Source: Seiridium cupressi (lineage: Eukaryota; Ascomycota; Sordariomycetes; Amphisphaeriales; Sporocadaceae). From it: 64,000 nt of DNA. Where the stretch lies: NCBI GenBank assembly GCA_036674765.1, contig JARVKI010000016.1, positions 62,001 to 126,000 of the forward strand, read 5' to 3'. The notes below the pieces were generated by a model. It did no database searches. It saw nothing but the letters and a program-made list of their open reading frames with translations, and was not told the DNA's origin. Positions 1 through 12,267 of the stretch are shown here, piece after piece; positions within the stretch are counted from its first letter, which is position 1, and each line of letters opens with the position of its first letter. The position numbers and the translations under genes were made by a program.

Positions 1-1306
1 TAAAAGAGTGTTTTCACTGTCTTACGTTCTCTTGCCCTAAACGCCTGCACGCCTCTCATGTGGAGGGGAGACGAGTTCAATAGTTTCTTACAGGTGCAAA
101 AAAGGAAAATGATGTAGCGGAATAGCAGATCCCATGACAGACTGGAGCTGGGATCGATAATGAGTGCGAGCTCAAGGTTCGTCAACGGCTTACACCTTTC
201 TCTAGCTCCGGGTAGCTGGCAGAGCGTCCGCGCTCAATCGTGAGCCGCATAGTGTTAGCGCGAAGTCAATTTTACACTCGTGGCACTAGCAGGTTGGCCT
301 AATAAGGAGGTGCGGTATATCCACTGGCCCATTTTGGCAGAGTAAAAGCAATGTTTGTAAGGGGTGGAAAGAGAGCTACCTATTCCAAAGCTTCTCGTGT
401 ATTGCATCAATCATCGGAGCCAGGCGATGCCGCCATGGACATAGGTGGCCTGAGCTCTGTCAATCATGGAGCTTCGTTCAAGCACATGCAATGCTCGCAC
501 CCGTCTCAGCACTCACTGGCGAGGCCAACGAATGGCGGGTCGGGTTTGGGCCCAGGGTCTCTCGCGTGGAGGGGCGCCTGTCATTTTTGAGATGCCACGG
601 CTTCAGGGGTGAGATGAAGGGTACACGGCCGACAAGACGATCCCCGCAGTTCTGGCGCGACCAGAGCCGGAGCTCACAGGTAACCCCTAACAATTCAATT
701 AAAGCTCATTACGTTGATGAGCAGCCGGGCCAAAACGGGCAAGGCGGCCAGGAAATTCGAGAGCTCTTCCCAGCAAATTGTCCAGCATTGGCGCAGGGCA
801 AGCGTGGCAATCCCTGGCCAGCTCATCAACTTGGCCGGGAAGTCAATCTCACTGTGCTGCACTCCACGCTTCCATCTCTCCACACGTCTCGCGTCCTTTC
901 GTCTGTTTGCTGTTCGTTTGGTTCGTTCGACTTCGAGGTCTGCAACAATCGTCAACAAGACTCGAGATTTCTTATTCGAAGCGGGCAAAGCGGCTGCGAT
1001 CCGATGCATTCGACAATCGCCCAGAGTCGTCTACCTTTACCTCTCCCGCTCCTTTAGTTCTCTGTTCTCTTTCCCCTGACAATTTTCCGCTAGGCCCCTG
1101 TACCCCTGGGTTCAAGACGCTCACTTTTTTTTTTTAATCGAGCCGGAAACGCGTCGCGATAATCAGCCTCTGTCATCCTTTGGCAACCTCGACTATTGAC
1201 AACCTCGCTCGGGCTGTCAATGCGATCATAGGCGACGCGAGGGGGAATTTTTCTGAGCATCAGTAGCAGGCGATTTGTTCTTCGTCTGCGCTGATCTCAC
1301 TCTGGT
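1..1306. other. Upstream region of the giant coiled-coil gene
   Basis: I see no convincing gene here; the short ORFs overlap each other on both strands and have no recognisable domains. The last 300 bases look like a fungal promoter/leader: pyrimidine-rich runs around 1033-1080, a T-run near 1126-1135, and a three-codon ORF (ATG at 1220, TAG at 1229-1231) just upstream of the proposed start at 1307. Confidence 0.5.
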
Positions 1307-4300
1307 ATGCCCCTGCCACAAGCCGACATCTGCCAATACCGGGGTAGCATGCCGCATCTTCGATAACAACCATCAAGCTAACTTTGCATTTGGATTTCCA
1401 GATCTTCTTAAGACGTCTTCTCCAAGGTCGTCGGCTCCTCCTAGTGCTGCCGCAGCACAGGACGGCATCGGAGGTTCACCTACCCGAGACGTAGATCCAC
1501 CAAAATCACCTGCCTTCTCGACAAGCTCAACCTTCGACGGCTCCGAGGACGAGGCATCATCCTCCCTAGTGCTGCCCTCGCTTCCAGCACCGCAGCTCTC
1601 TGGACGAGCCCGAGAGCACCTCCGTAGGATCGAATCGCCCCAGTCTCATTCCGAGGGTGAAGACAACAACAGCCAGTACGTTACTGCAAGCTGGGGCTCG
1701 CCATATCCTCCAAGCTCCGAAAGCCATTTGCGCCGGCAGAGTTTTAGCAGTGAGCCCTCCGACGATTCGCCAATTCATCAGCTCGAGATTTCGACCCCGT
1801 TCCTGAGAAGAATTCCTCCGGACTCACCGACTAACCAGGCGCAAACGCAACAGTCTGGTCTGTCCGACAGTGCCGCCGTGCTTCTGAACCGAGCCCGCAG
1901 GCCTGTGCGCAGCATCACCGAAGACTGGATTCGTGCACACACGACCAACGATCTGACTTCGGAGCATCGTCACTGGCTGAGTGACGGTGACTACAGCGAG
2001 CACTCTTCATTGAGCGGCTCTATTTCAGGCGACGACGCAGCTTGGTTCGAGGAAGCTGACCCGCGCACTCCTCGCGCATCTCGCACATCTCGTGCATCAA
2101 GCCGTTACCTTCAAGAACCACGTCAAGCCTCACGGCACCATCCTAGACTTCGTGCTAGCAACGAGACGCTCAAACAATCAACCTTGAAATCTGATCCTAA
2201 CACGATGGATACCCTAAGCCTGGACACGGGCAGGGGTGCCCAGGATGCAGTAAGCATCCATACCTTGGATTCGGCGTCGGATCTAGCTGGCAAAATTGAG
2301 ACACCTCGCGTCGAGCATCAGCCTAGTATGAATGGCTCGATACATCTTCCTGCTACTCCCACGAAACCAACCAAGCCAGTACCGACCCAAACGCCCAGAC
2401 TCAAGAAGAAGGTGCCATGGAAAGGCAAGAATATCATGGTTCATCTTCCCCGGGATGACCAAAGAGGGCAGCCTGGCATGGGTCCCATTCCCATGAGTGC
2501 GTCACAAATGGCGGATATGCTTCGATCCTGGGATGAACTGGGGTACAATACCCGCGGATTCGACCTAGAGGGCCCAGTCGACCGGGCCTCGCTCGACCCT
2601 CTGGAGAATTACTCGCAAAGTCGTAACCAATGGCCAAGTCCTGAGCAGATTGTTGGAGAACGAGCTCAGCGTAGCTATGCGGTATTGCTACCAGATCTGA
2701 ATGCTTGGAAAGATTATGTCAACGAATTGCAAGAAGCCAAGCTGAGGGCGCTCGGTGTGTCTTTCGGTGACGAAGAACCCGCACCAGCGCCGTCTACTTC
2801 ACCTGCTCCCTCGGCTTTGAGCAGGAGAATGTCAATGCAGTATCCTTCGTTGCCCTTTTCGCCCCCTATCCCAACTGGCTCAGCAACTAGTGGGGGGCAG
2901 CAAGGTTTCCCCTTCCCAGGTGCCTTCCACGGAACCTCAGCTACGCAGAGCCCAACGGTCCCATCTGTAGCATCTCCATTATCATTTCATGGTATGCCAG
3001 GTAAATTCAACCCAAGGGCCTCGATTTCAATTTCGCCAAACGAGCTTCCATTCCATTTTTCTGGGCACCCCTCGCCCCATGGTTTCTCTCCTCGTGATAT
3101 GCTTCTACAGCAGCAGCTTGGCCGCAGTGGTTCGCCGTCGTTGATGAACTTCAACTCCCTGATGTCTCCGACCTCCCCGTTCCAGCATGAGGGCGCACCT
3201 TCGCCACTCGGCATGCACCAGCGACATCAGTCTTTGCAATACCCAATGTTGCCACACCAGCAGCTTCATCGCCAGGACTCGGCAAGAGCATCACCGCGCC
3301 TACAGGATCTCCGCGAAGACGAAGAGGAAGTCCAGAGCAACCCGTATGAGGAGGACAAGAGCCCTTCCAAGACGCCCGAGCCTGCTCAATTTATCAAGCA
3401 CAATGCCAGTGCTAGTTTGCAACGAGAAATCGACGATGCTGAGTACCACCTTGAGGAACAGTTCCGCGAGCAACTAGAGCATGAGGATTATAGTCCACAC
3501 CAAGAGACTGGAAAGGCTGATGGCTACAGCTCAGTTGATCCCGCTCAAGTGCCTCTGCCAGCACATGATCGAGGACCATCAGTTCACTTTACCAATTTCG
3601 GCAATGACTCTGATGAGGGTCCTGTTCTGCATCATCCTCGTCCACACAGCCGTGGACATTCCCTCACACAGAAGCCCTTTTTCGACAACGACGAAGCAAG
3701 GGATAGCACTGATGATGCTAGCGCTGGCAAACTGCAAACTGTCGACGAACAGAAGGGCGACGAATCCTATGAGATCCAAACAAATCCAAGCAACCTGGGA
3801 ACCCCCGTTTCTGCATTTGGCTTGGTCAGCGACTTCCATCAACGCTCCATCTCCACCACAAGTAATCCCTGGGCTGACGTTCAATCTTTCAACGGCGACA
3901 AGCCTTCATCGCGTCGCCCTAGCCATACTAGTAAACCGTCCTTCTCCAAGCTCAATGCCGGTGCCACGGAGTTCAAGTTCAACCCTACGAGTAACTTCAC
4001 TCCAGGCAAGTTCAACTTCGGAGCAAGCAGCTTCCAACCTGCCGCAAGCTCCTTCCAGCCCGCTGCATTCCAAGCCTCCACGTTCATGTCCAATGCTCCT
4101 CAGTCGGCGACCTCGAGCCATTTCAGCGCGCCTTCAACATCATCATCGAAGGGCAAGATTAATGCCGCCGCGCCTGCCTTTTCGCCGCGCCAAAGTGAAT
4201 TCCAGTTTCCTGGCAAGAGCGAATTCAGCCTGCCTGGGAAAAGCGACTTCAGCTTCTCAGCTTCTGTTCCGAAATTCAGACCTGACGCCCCGGCGTTCCA

Positions 4301-7300
4301 GCCGTCTATCTTTTCTGCTTCCGTCACAAGTGCTGCCGCTTCTGGCAACGAGAGCGCGGACAACCGACGCGGCTCGATCTTTGGCAGTATTGATCTCAAG
4401 CTATCTTCGGATGTCGTACCGCCAGCCAAGAAAAGTAAAGCCATTCCCATCGTTCGTCCAGTCAGCAGCCATAAATCCCCAACTCCCGGTCCGGATCCTG
4501 CTCCGATCGAGGAAACCGACCAATATGGTCGTCCTACCGACGCAAGTCGCCGGAGTAAGAAGTTTAGGGATGATATGGACGACGGCGATGATGTGCCTCG
4601 CTTTGCTGAGCCTACCCCGGAACCAGAGCCGCTCATGGTCCAGCAGTCCAAAGCACTTGCCAAAAGTGAAATCCCGGTTGAGGATAAGCAGGGAGAGGAA
4701 GAAGAAGACAATGAAGCAGTCGGTGACACTACCTTGGACTCTACTGTCCTTTCCGAGTCCACTGACGCTAAGTTGCACTCTGAATCACACGGCACCAAGG
4801 CCACCACTAGCCCATCGGCAACCTCCCCTGAACAGGAACAGGCCAACTGGGCTCCTTTTGAGTTTAGAAATGACTCGGAAGTTCAAGACTTCAATAATGC
4901 TAGACCGTTTGGGGACTTCGACTCGTTCCAAAATGGTCATAAGAAGAGTCTATCAGCAAATGCAAAGGCATTTGTGCCTAATTTTACATTTGGTGGTCCC
5001 AACCCTATGGCCGCTACGTTCGAGCCTTCTTTCAAGTCTCAGCCTGCCCCTATGGTAGAGCCTCAGGAAAGTGAAGATGATCGTGGCGCATCGCCAACTC
5101 CCGGCCCTGAGCCTCGAACCGTGGCAGGGCTCGAGAAGTCGGCAATCCAGCCACAACGTGAGCCCACACCAGAGCCAGTGCGCGCAGTCCAGCCTGCGAA
5201 GTCTGGACTGGCTACCTCTCGCTTTGCTACAGCTGCACCACGTCAAGGACTTGGAGCATCGCGCTTTGCCTCACCGCCACCAGAGCCTAAAGGATTGTCT
5301 GCCTCGAGACTTGCCAAGTCACCGTCGCCTGTGTCCGACGAAGATGAGACCCCCGAGAAAGAACATGCTGCTCTGGAGGAACCGTCAGAGCTGCACAGCT
5401 TCAATGAATCCATTCCGATCCCCGTCAGCCCACCATCAATTAGCTCTCAAGAGGTTGCCGAACACGCGAACCACGGCGATCGTGAATTGACATTTGAAGA
5501 GATCGATGCGGTGATGCAGCACATGAACGAGATTGATCCTACCATGGGCGTTAATAGAACTGTGGATTCTCCCACCTGGCACCAGCCGAGTCCGACTCGG
5601 AATGCCACTCTCAGTGCACTCCCCAACGCGTCGCCTCTTCATTTGCCCCCCAAGAGTCAATTCAGAAGCGATGGCCCTAGTCCAAGCCCTCAGCAGCACC
5701 GGCCTCTACCTCCGGAGCCAGCACCGCCAATGTTGTCAACCGAGTTTGAAGACCCATTCCTCGACCCACCCCGCAGTGTTGTCTCTCACACTTTTGATGT
5801 CGATGGTCCGGTGCATAACCTTGGCAGCGGCAATGTCACCGAAAGTGAGGAATGGGACAAGGCCTTCAGTGCCGACGAACAAGATAAACTCGAGCAGCGT
5901 GTCCAGTACTTTAATGGTCATGTCCAAGACCTCGTTGGCGATATGTTGGCTGATCGACTTGATCCTCTGGAGAAAACATTGGGAACGATCCAACACGCCC
6001 TCCTTGCTATGTCTAGGCGAACGCCGTCGAGTCGCCCGGAACGCCGCAGTGTCTCTGCTGAGATACAAGAGAGTGATGCAGATGACGAGGACGATGACTT
6101 CCCTGTTCGAAAGTCGATAAGTCCCCAGAGGAACAGGAAGATGGAGCAGATTCGATTCGCCGTTATGGAGGCGCTTAATCACCACCACGCCAGCCGTGCA
6201 CTGCAGACAGTGATGGAGCAGTCCGAGCCCCAAGCTACCATTGATAACACATCTGTACTCAGGGAACTCCAGGAAATGAGGGAGCAGTTCAGCCAATCAT
6301 TACACCTCGACTTCCGCGCCGATGACTTGCGCAACGTCGTCGAGGAAGCTGTCCAAAGCCGCCTACCCCCTACACCCCCTCCAGTCGTCAAAGATGATGA
6401 TGAAGCCACTCGAAAGATGGCTGAGATGCAAGTAAGAATCCATGAGCTGGAGCAGCGTCTAATGGACCGGGACGAGAGGGTGGAAAATGAGACCCTTATG
6501 CGAAGAGCCGCCGAGGACCGCTCTGCTGAACTCAAACGCCAACTTGACCAAGCTGAAACCAAGATTGAGGTGGAAATCATGAACCGCAGTGTCTATGATC
6601 AGCGAGTACATGACCTAGAGGAGCGTCTCAGACACCAGGAAGAAAAGACTGACTTTGAATTGCATGGTCGCCGGGAAGCCGAAGACAGATTATCAGAGAT
6701 CCAGCGACTTCTTCGCATTTCATCGGAGGAGGAAGACCGCCTTCGCGCTGTCCTTGAGGAGCGTGACCAAAAGATGAAATCAATCGAACATGGTGCAGGC
6801 AAGAATGCCATGCGCCTCGCGCTGCTTGAGGCTGCCCAATCAAATGCGGACAAGACTCAGATTGATCTGACAAATCGCCTCAATGCAACCGACGAGGAAC
6901 TCCGCTCAGCTAGACAGGAGACTCGACACTGGCGATCTGAGGCTGAACACGCTCGAGATTCTTCTCGGCGACAGACGGACGATCTCGTCACGGCCATCGA
7001 CGAAGCCAAGCACCTCCGCAAGGTCATTGACACCCTCAACACCCAGCTCGGCGAGACTGAGAAGATCCGCGAGACCTGGCGAGTCAAGTTCGTCTCCATG
7101 CAAGATGACATGGCCCACGCAGCACGCGAGATCACGGAAGAAAACAGCCGGCGCCTCAAGAAGGAACAGGCTCTTATTGCGCGCCAAGAGGTGCTCGACG
7201 CCCGACTTCAAGCTGAGTCCAAGACTCGCGAGCGACTTGAGGCCGAGCTTGAAAGACTGGAAGGAGGCGAGCGTGCTGGCATGAGGGCTGTCGCTGAATG

Positions 7301-8861
7301 CAAGCGACTTGAGGCTCTACTTACCGAACTTCGCAACGAGAACCACAAGATTCAGACTACTGCTCTGCACTTCCAGCGCGAGGCCAAGGAGGCACGTGAA
7401 TCAGCTGCTACCGAAGTCCAACGCACTCGCACGTCTGTGCAAGCTGACCTAGATGCGGCTAACGAGCAGGTCAATGTTGTGCGTGTGGAATTGGAAGCCC
7501 AAATCAACCAAGTCCAGACTGAGCTTGCACAAGCTCTACTGACCAACGAGAGCCTGAAACAGCAGCATGAGGTAGCCTTGGAGGATGAATTGGCCAAATT
7601 CCGTGCCCAAGTTGATCAGGTCAAGATGGATGCCGAAACCTCCAAAGCACACTATGACATGATGCTCGAGGAAGCACAAACCACCGGCGCAAGCAACCTC
7701 GAGGAGTTATCTCGCAAGCAACAGAGCGACATCGAAGATCTCCAGACTCGATATGAGCGCGAACTCAGCAATAAGACGGAAGATGCTCAGCGTACCGAGT
7801 CGAACTTGCTCGAGCGTCTCAGCCTGTCGTCTTCCAAGGTAGAGCATCTCCAAGATCGCGTTGCGCACTTGGAAGAAAAGGTGCAAATCGCGCAAGAAGC
7901 GGCTAAAGCTGCAGCCCAGGCAGCCAAAGCCGCAGGTTCCTCGGAGCCTGCCGTTGCTCACGCTGCCACCATCGCCAAACCCCAAGCAGTCGCCCAAGCC
8001 ATGCAACTACCTGAGAAGATTTCGCCACAGGCACTCCGCGAATCCATCATGGTACTGCAGGAACAGCTGCAGGCACGAGAACAACGCATCGAAGAGCTTG
8101 AGCAAACCGTGGCCAGGCTTGACCCTGACGCCGCTATCAAGATCACCAAACTTAACGATGAGATCACTTGGCTTCGCGAGCTTCTTGCCGTAAGACACAG
8201 CGACCTTCAAGACCTCATTGTCGCCCTTTCGGCGGACCACTTGGACAGAGAGGCTGTCAAGGACGCGACCATCCGCTTGAAGGCCAATCTGCAAATGGAG
8301 GAGCAAGAGCGTGAAAGAGCACTGAATGGAGGCTCTGCCATTAACCTGCCGGATATCGCCGCCGCCATCAAAGGCGCTGCGACACCCCGAGTTGCTCAGG
8401 CCGTGGGCCCCCTAGCTGCTGCCTGGGGAAATTGGCGCAAGGGCAACCAGCCGTCGCTGAATAACATCTCTAGCATGCTCTCGTCCCCCGCGACAGCTAG
8501 GAACCAGACCCCTTCCAGGAGCAATCCGAGTCCAGCCTCTCAAAACAGCTTCCTTTCGGGGTTGATGACTCCACCTGCATCGGGCCTGCGCAACACTCCG
8601 CCCGCGGAGCAGAGCAAGCCCCAACCGACGGCCTTCGGCAACACGGGACGTCGCTACACAGCGGAGCAGTTTGCGAATCGCACCCGGGGACCCTCCCTGA
8701 CTGCACGACAAGCCGAGAAGATGCCCATGCCCGGCACGCCACCGCGCCGCATCCCAGAGCAACAAGAGCCCGTGACTCCTCCCATGGCTCGATCGAGCGG
8801 TTATGATGCCGATGCAAGCCACATAGAAGATTTCGACGACGCGGGATTCTTCGATGACTGA
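1307..8861 (+). CDS. Giant disordered/coiled-coil fungal protein (about 2498 aa)
   Basis: Proposed exons are 1307-1343 and 1402-8861. The open frame has no ATG for hundreds of codons, so an upstream exon is needed. An ATG at 1307 followed by a 58-bp intron (donor GTAGCA, branch CTAAC at 1378, acceptor TTCCAG) restores the frame. The N-terminal ~1500 residues are Ser/Pro-rich and look disordered. They hold one compact basic block near residue 350 (KKKVPWKGKNIMVHLPRD) and an FG-like stretch (about 860-995) with FxF, KFNF and SFQP motifs. Residues about 1500-2320 are long heptad-type coiled coil rich in E, R, Q and L, resembling a myosin tail. The C-terminus is again Ser/Pro-rich and ends in acidic DDAGFFDD. 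I do not recognise a named orthologue; the architecture suggests a cytoskeletal, septal or cell-end scaffold, which is inference. The coding frame is near certain, the first exon less so. Confidence 0.8.
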
Positions 8862-9747
8862 GTGTCGTGAGCACTGGGGCGCCCAAACTACTGAAGCCTG
8901 ACCAGGATTTCGGCTCAAAATATAGTCTCATTTGTAACAAAAGATACCACGGCGATCTGAGAAGTCTTTTTTTTAGGTTTCTCAACCATCTGATGTATAC
9001 CATTTGCCTTTGCGACAATTCCAACGTCGGTTGGCTACATCATTACGCGAGCTAGATTGATACCCCTTACGCCGCCTATATATGCTTTCACAGACATAAT
9101 CACGCACAAAATGCACACATTCTTTTCATGCGACAGCCATATCGCATCAGGCTGGCAACCCACGTTCTATCTCTGGCATACTGATTTTAGGTGCTCTGAG
9201 ATGATAATGGAGGCCGTTCCTTTTATTTCCTTTGTCATTGTGTAGTTTTGCATAGCCGGTTATGATGAGGGTGGCATTATCGCTCGTTTTATTTACTGCG
9301 AGGAGAAGTGTTTTTTCTGAGGCTACACAGAAGCCGAGATAGCCAAGAATAGGGAACAGATCCAGATTTGTGGGTGGGGAGGCTGCTAGGCAGAAAACTA
9401 ATAACTTGTTCATCATCTTGCTCATTCTCGAAAATGCTTTTATGCTCCTGGTCTGATATGTGAATCCCTGCTCTCTCTCTATAAAAGGGACTTGACAGCT
9501 ACATATTGCGAGTTTCACCGTAACTGCGCAACTCCACGTGGTTAGCGTCTACGTCCCCAGGCTGCCAATCATAGTGCTGGGTTAGGGGGCACAGCCTGCC
9601 TCTAGGCAACCAAGACCTCCATCGTTATGGCCTGAATACATTCAAGCGGCAGAACAGTCCAAGGCCCAATGACTCATTCTGGCAACCGTCATTGGATCCC
9701 AAGGCACGTTCCATCAGACCTATAAGACGTGGTCTGGTTTCGAATTC
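8862..9747. other. Intergenic region between giant gene and Pof1-like gene
   Basis: No gene seen. The first part is presumably the 3' UTR of the giant gene (T-run near 8969-8976). The rest presumably carries the Pof1-like promoter. Short ORFs lack domain character. Confidence 0.4.
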
Positions 9748-10824
9748 ATGCCGCCACACCCCGAACCGACCACTGGTTCGAAATCCATGTTGAGATTTAT
9801 ATACAGCCTTCTCCCTGAAGCCATGGCCCCCAAAGTAGAAGAGGAGAACACTGTTCCACTGGAGATGTATATCCAGAAAGCTTGGCGCAACCGTGATGCG
9901 GTCAATCCCTTTCGCTCCGACAAAAAAGCTGCGACAACACCGGTGCCGATGCTGAGAAGAGGCTGCACGAACCGCATCATCTATTACATCGGCTCCTTCA
10001 ACCCACCCCATCTTGGACATTTGGCCCTTATAGACCATGTTTTCTCCAACACCAACCACGCCTCGTCGCTGGCTTCCTTCACGCCGCCGGCGGCAGATAC
10101 CCTCAACGCCGTCGCCCTCGTAGCCATCCCCCACGGCGAGTACTGGATCCGACGCAAGCTCCGGAAGGCGCAGTTCTGGGCCACGGCCGAGGACCAGGTC
10201 CCCGCCCTCCACCTCGACATCGACCAGCGCGCCAAGCTCCTGCGCGACGGCATCCCCGAGGACCTCAAGCGGAAGGGCGTCTGGGCCTTCCCCGAAGACC
10301 TGGGCGAGTGGTGGACGTTTCATCCGCGGCTCCGGGACCTGTGCGAGCGCGACGGCTTCGAGCTCGAGTTTGTCGAGCTGCTCGGCCCCGACTACGTCCT
10401 GCAGACGTTCCCGCAGTGCTCGGGCATGCATGGTGTCGTCACGAGCAACGTGTGCCGGAAGGCGGATTTCGTGGTCGACACGCCTGAGGGTGGCGACTTG
10501 GTCACGTTGGGCGACTTCGGTCCTTGGGAACAGCTAGATCGACATGACGGAGTTGAGTTACCTCCTAAGCTGAAGCACGAGGAGAGTCAGGAGCAGAAGG
10601 CAACTGATAGTGTTTGGGTTTGTCAAAAGTCTAGAGATCTGGACTATAGGATATGGTTTGTGCAGTGCGATAAGCCAACGCTAGATCCGGATTTGAGCTC
10701 AACTGGATTGAGGCAAATCGTTGAGGAGGGCGAGTTGAATGACTTGGAAGACAGAGTCATGGATATCGCGATGAGTCCAGAGTTGTTGGTCAAGTACGTG
10801 AAGGAGTGGAAGAGCAAGGGCTAA
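9748..10824 (+). CDS. Pof1/NMNAT-like nucleotidyltransferase (cytidylyltransferase fold)
   Basis: Single-exon ORF of 358 aa. The segment from about residue 79 reads YYIGSFNPPHLGHLALI, the GxFxPxHxGH phosphate-binding motif of nicotinamide/nicotinate mononucleotide adenylyltransferases. Near the C-terminus LSSTGLRQIVEEGELNDL matches the ISSTxxR motif of the same superfamily, so both halves of the active site are present. Family knowledge: fungal members with this layout resemble yeast Pof1, an NMNAT-related protein linked to filamentation and ER protein quality control; true Nma1/2 enzymes are closely related. Substrate (NMN or other) cannot be decided here. The start at 9748 is the first ATG; a later ATG near 9823 would still leave the catalytic core complete. 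The middle of the gene is markedly GC-rich, which produces a long antisense shadow ORF. Confidence 0.85.
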   Translation: MPPHPEPTTGSKSMLRFIYSLLPEAMAPKVEEENTVPLEMYIQKAWRNRDAVNPFRSDKKAATTPVPMLRRGCTNRIIYYIGSFNPPHLGHLALIDHVFSNTNHASSLASFTPPAADTLNAVALVAIPHGEYWIRRKLRKAQFWATAEDQVPALHLDIDQRAKLLRDGIPEDLKRKGVWAFPEDLGEWWTFHPRLRDLCERDGFELEFVELLGPDYVLQTFPQCSGMHGVVTSNVCRKADFVVDTPEGGDLVTLGDFGPWEQLDRHDGVELPPKLKHEESQEQKATDSVWVCQKSRDLDYRIWFVQCDKPTLDPDLSSTGLRQIVEEGELNDLEDRVMDIAMSPELLVKYVKEWKSKG

Positions 10825-11994
10825 TTGGCTGTACAAAATGCATTGAACGAACATCTATGGTTCAGCTCTCATTTCGATGAGATACCGCTTGCAAGAGGTG
10901 CGAGTTCGTCCTGAGATTTTATAGACCATGTAATACCACTAAAGAGGGCAGCCACAGCTCAGGTTTCATCGCTAATAACCGCATTTTGGGGGGTAAATCG
11001 TTGATATATGGAGATGCATAGTCGGGAGAAGACAACCGGTAACTTGTATGGAGCATTGGTCAATCGTGCTAATCGAGAGAGTGACGATTGCCGTAGAGTC
11101 TGGAGCATGAGCATAGCCAGGGCCAGAAGATCCTGACATAGCAACCGGCTGTGGCAACATGACTGCGGATGAAGCGCTACTTGGGTGACGCAGCTCTGTA
11201 GTTCTCAAGGCCCCATCTTTTCGGATTTACCAAAGTTACAATAATCCGACGGGAGTGATAGATCCCTTGGATGTTGGAGGCTGGAGGCTCGTCCGGGCCA
11301 AAGTGACCAGAGCAAAAGCGGGCAGCAACTTCATTAGTCTACTGGATGGGCGGGCTGCATCATGCAGAAAGCCAGGATGAGCTACCTCTAATACAATATA
11401 AGCAGGCTGCCGTGTAAGTGGAAATACATTGTATGCAAAGCAGCCCCGCCGCCCACCGAATTGCCCGGCATGTGAGGCATTCCGAGAGCCGGCAATCATT
11501 CGCATTTGCCCCAAGAGCTTGATTAGTGGCCGACGCCCTCGACCCAAAGAACGAGGAGGCTCGTTCTCTAAGTTCGGCCGAAAAAACGTGCTAGCTGGCT
11601 TTGTCATCTGAATAGTCGTGTGATCACATCGAGTCTAAGATTATATAGTCCTTGCTGTCCATTTTGCAGTGTTATGAGGATTGTTCTAGTTGTGTACGAT
11701 TTCTTTAGCGAGATCAGCTTAGAACGAAACGGGTATACGAATAAGCACAATCATTAGCTTAATTTAAAAGGTATCCTGTCGAGAATCTAGTCTAATCAAC
11801 CCATTACGCCCCTAATTTCATTCGCCCGAAGACATGTCAAAGGCTTGATATCAGAAGTGCAGTGCTACATGCCATGGCATTCTGTAGTTACACATTGTAC
11901 ATTATTTTGTAAATGCCGTAATAAGTTCAACGGCCGCGTGCCCTTAAAAGGCGCAGGACAGCCGCCAGGGACTTGTATTGCAAAGCTACCCTCA
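10825..11994. other. Intergenic region, no gene supported
   Basis: About 1.2 kb between the Pof1-like gene and the end of the open extension of the membrane-protein gene. A 123-codon minus-strand ORF (11236-11607) has no recognisable features. The stretch around 11640-11840 is AT-rich. Confidence 0.35.
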
Positions 11995-12267
11995 TCAGCT
12001 ACCATGGTGGCTATACTGAGATGCAATCGGCTGGGGGGCTTGCACGTAGGTCGGTTGTGCTGGCGGTTTATAAACATCGGCGCCGGTCAAAGGGCCACCA
12101 CTATAAGGCGGAGGCGCCGTCACGGCACTGACCATACTCGGTGCTGGCGAGGGGCTCGGCGTGGGGAGCGGGATTGCGTTAGTCTGCTCAATAGGACCGG
12201 TGATGATGGGCTGTGAAGATGCTGGATCTGAAGCATAAGCATGCTCTGGCTTATGAGCATCTGTGGT
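11995..12267 (-). other. Open 90-codon extension behind an in-frame TGA
   Basis: Immediately downstream of the TGA at 12268-12270, the same reading frame continues for exactly 90 codons to a second TGA at 11995-11997. The encoded segment is Pro/Ser/Ala-rich and low in charge (it includes PLPTPSPSPAPSMVSAVTAP and APPPYSGGPL). That is the sort of cytosolic tail usual for this membrane-protein architecture. It may be the true C-terminus lost by a nonsense change, a readthrough tail, or a separate exon. Confidence 0.5.

Noticed and set aside
3481..5058. 525-codon plus-strand ORF inside the giant gene
   Set aside because: It is a frame-shifted reading of the Ser/Pro-rich repeat coding sequence, without domains; the overlapping 7.5-kb frame explains it.
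9625..10431. 268-codon minus-strand ORF
   Set aside because: Antisense shadow of the GC-rich Pof1-like gene, which has clear catalytic motifs on the plus strand.
11236..11607. 123-codon minus-strand ORF
   Set aside because: It has an ATG but no domain, no splice logic and no compositional support; treated as chance.
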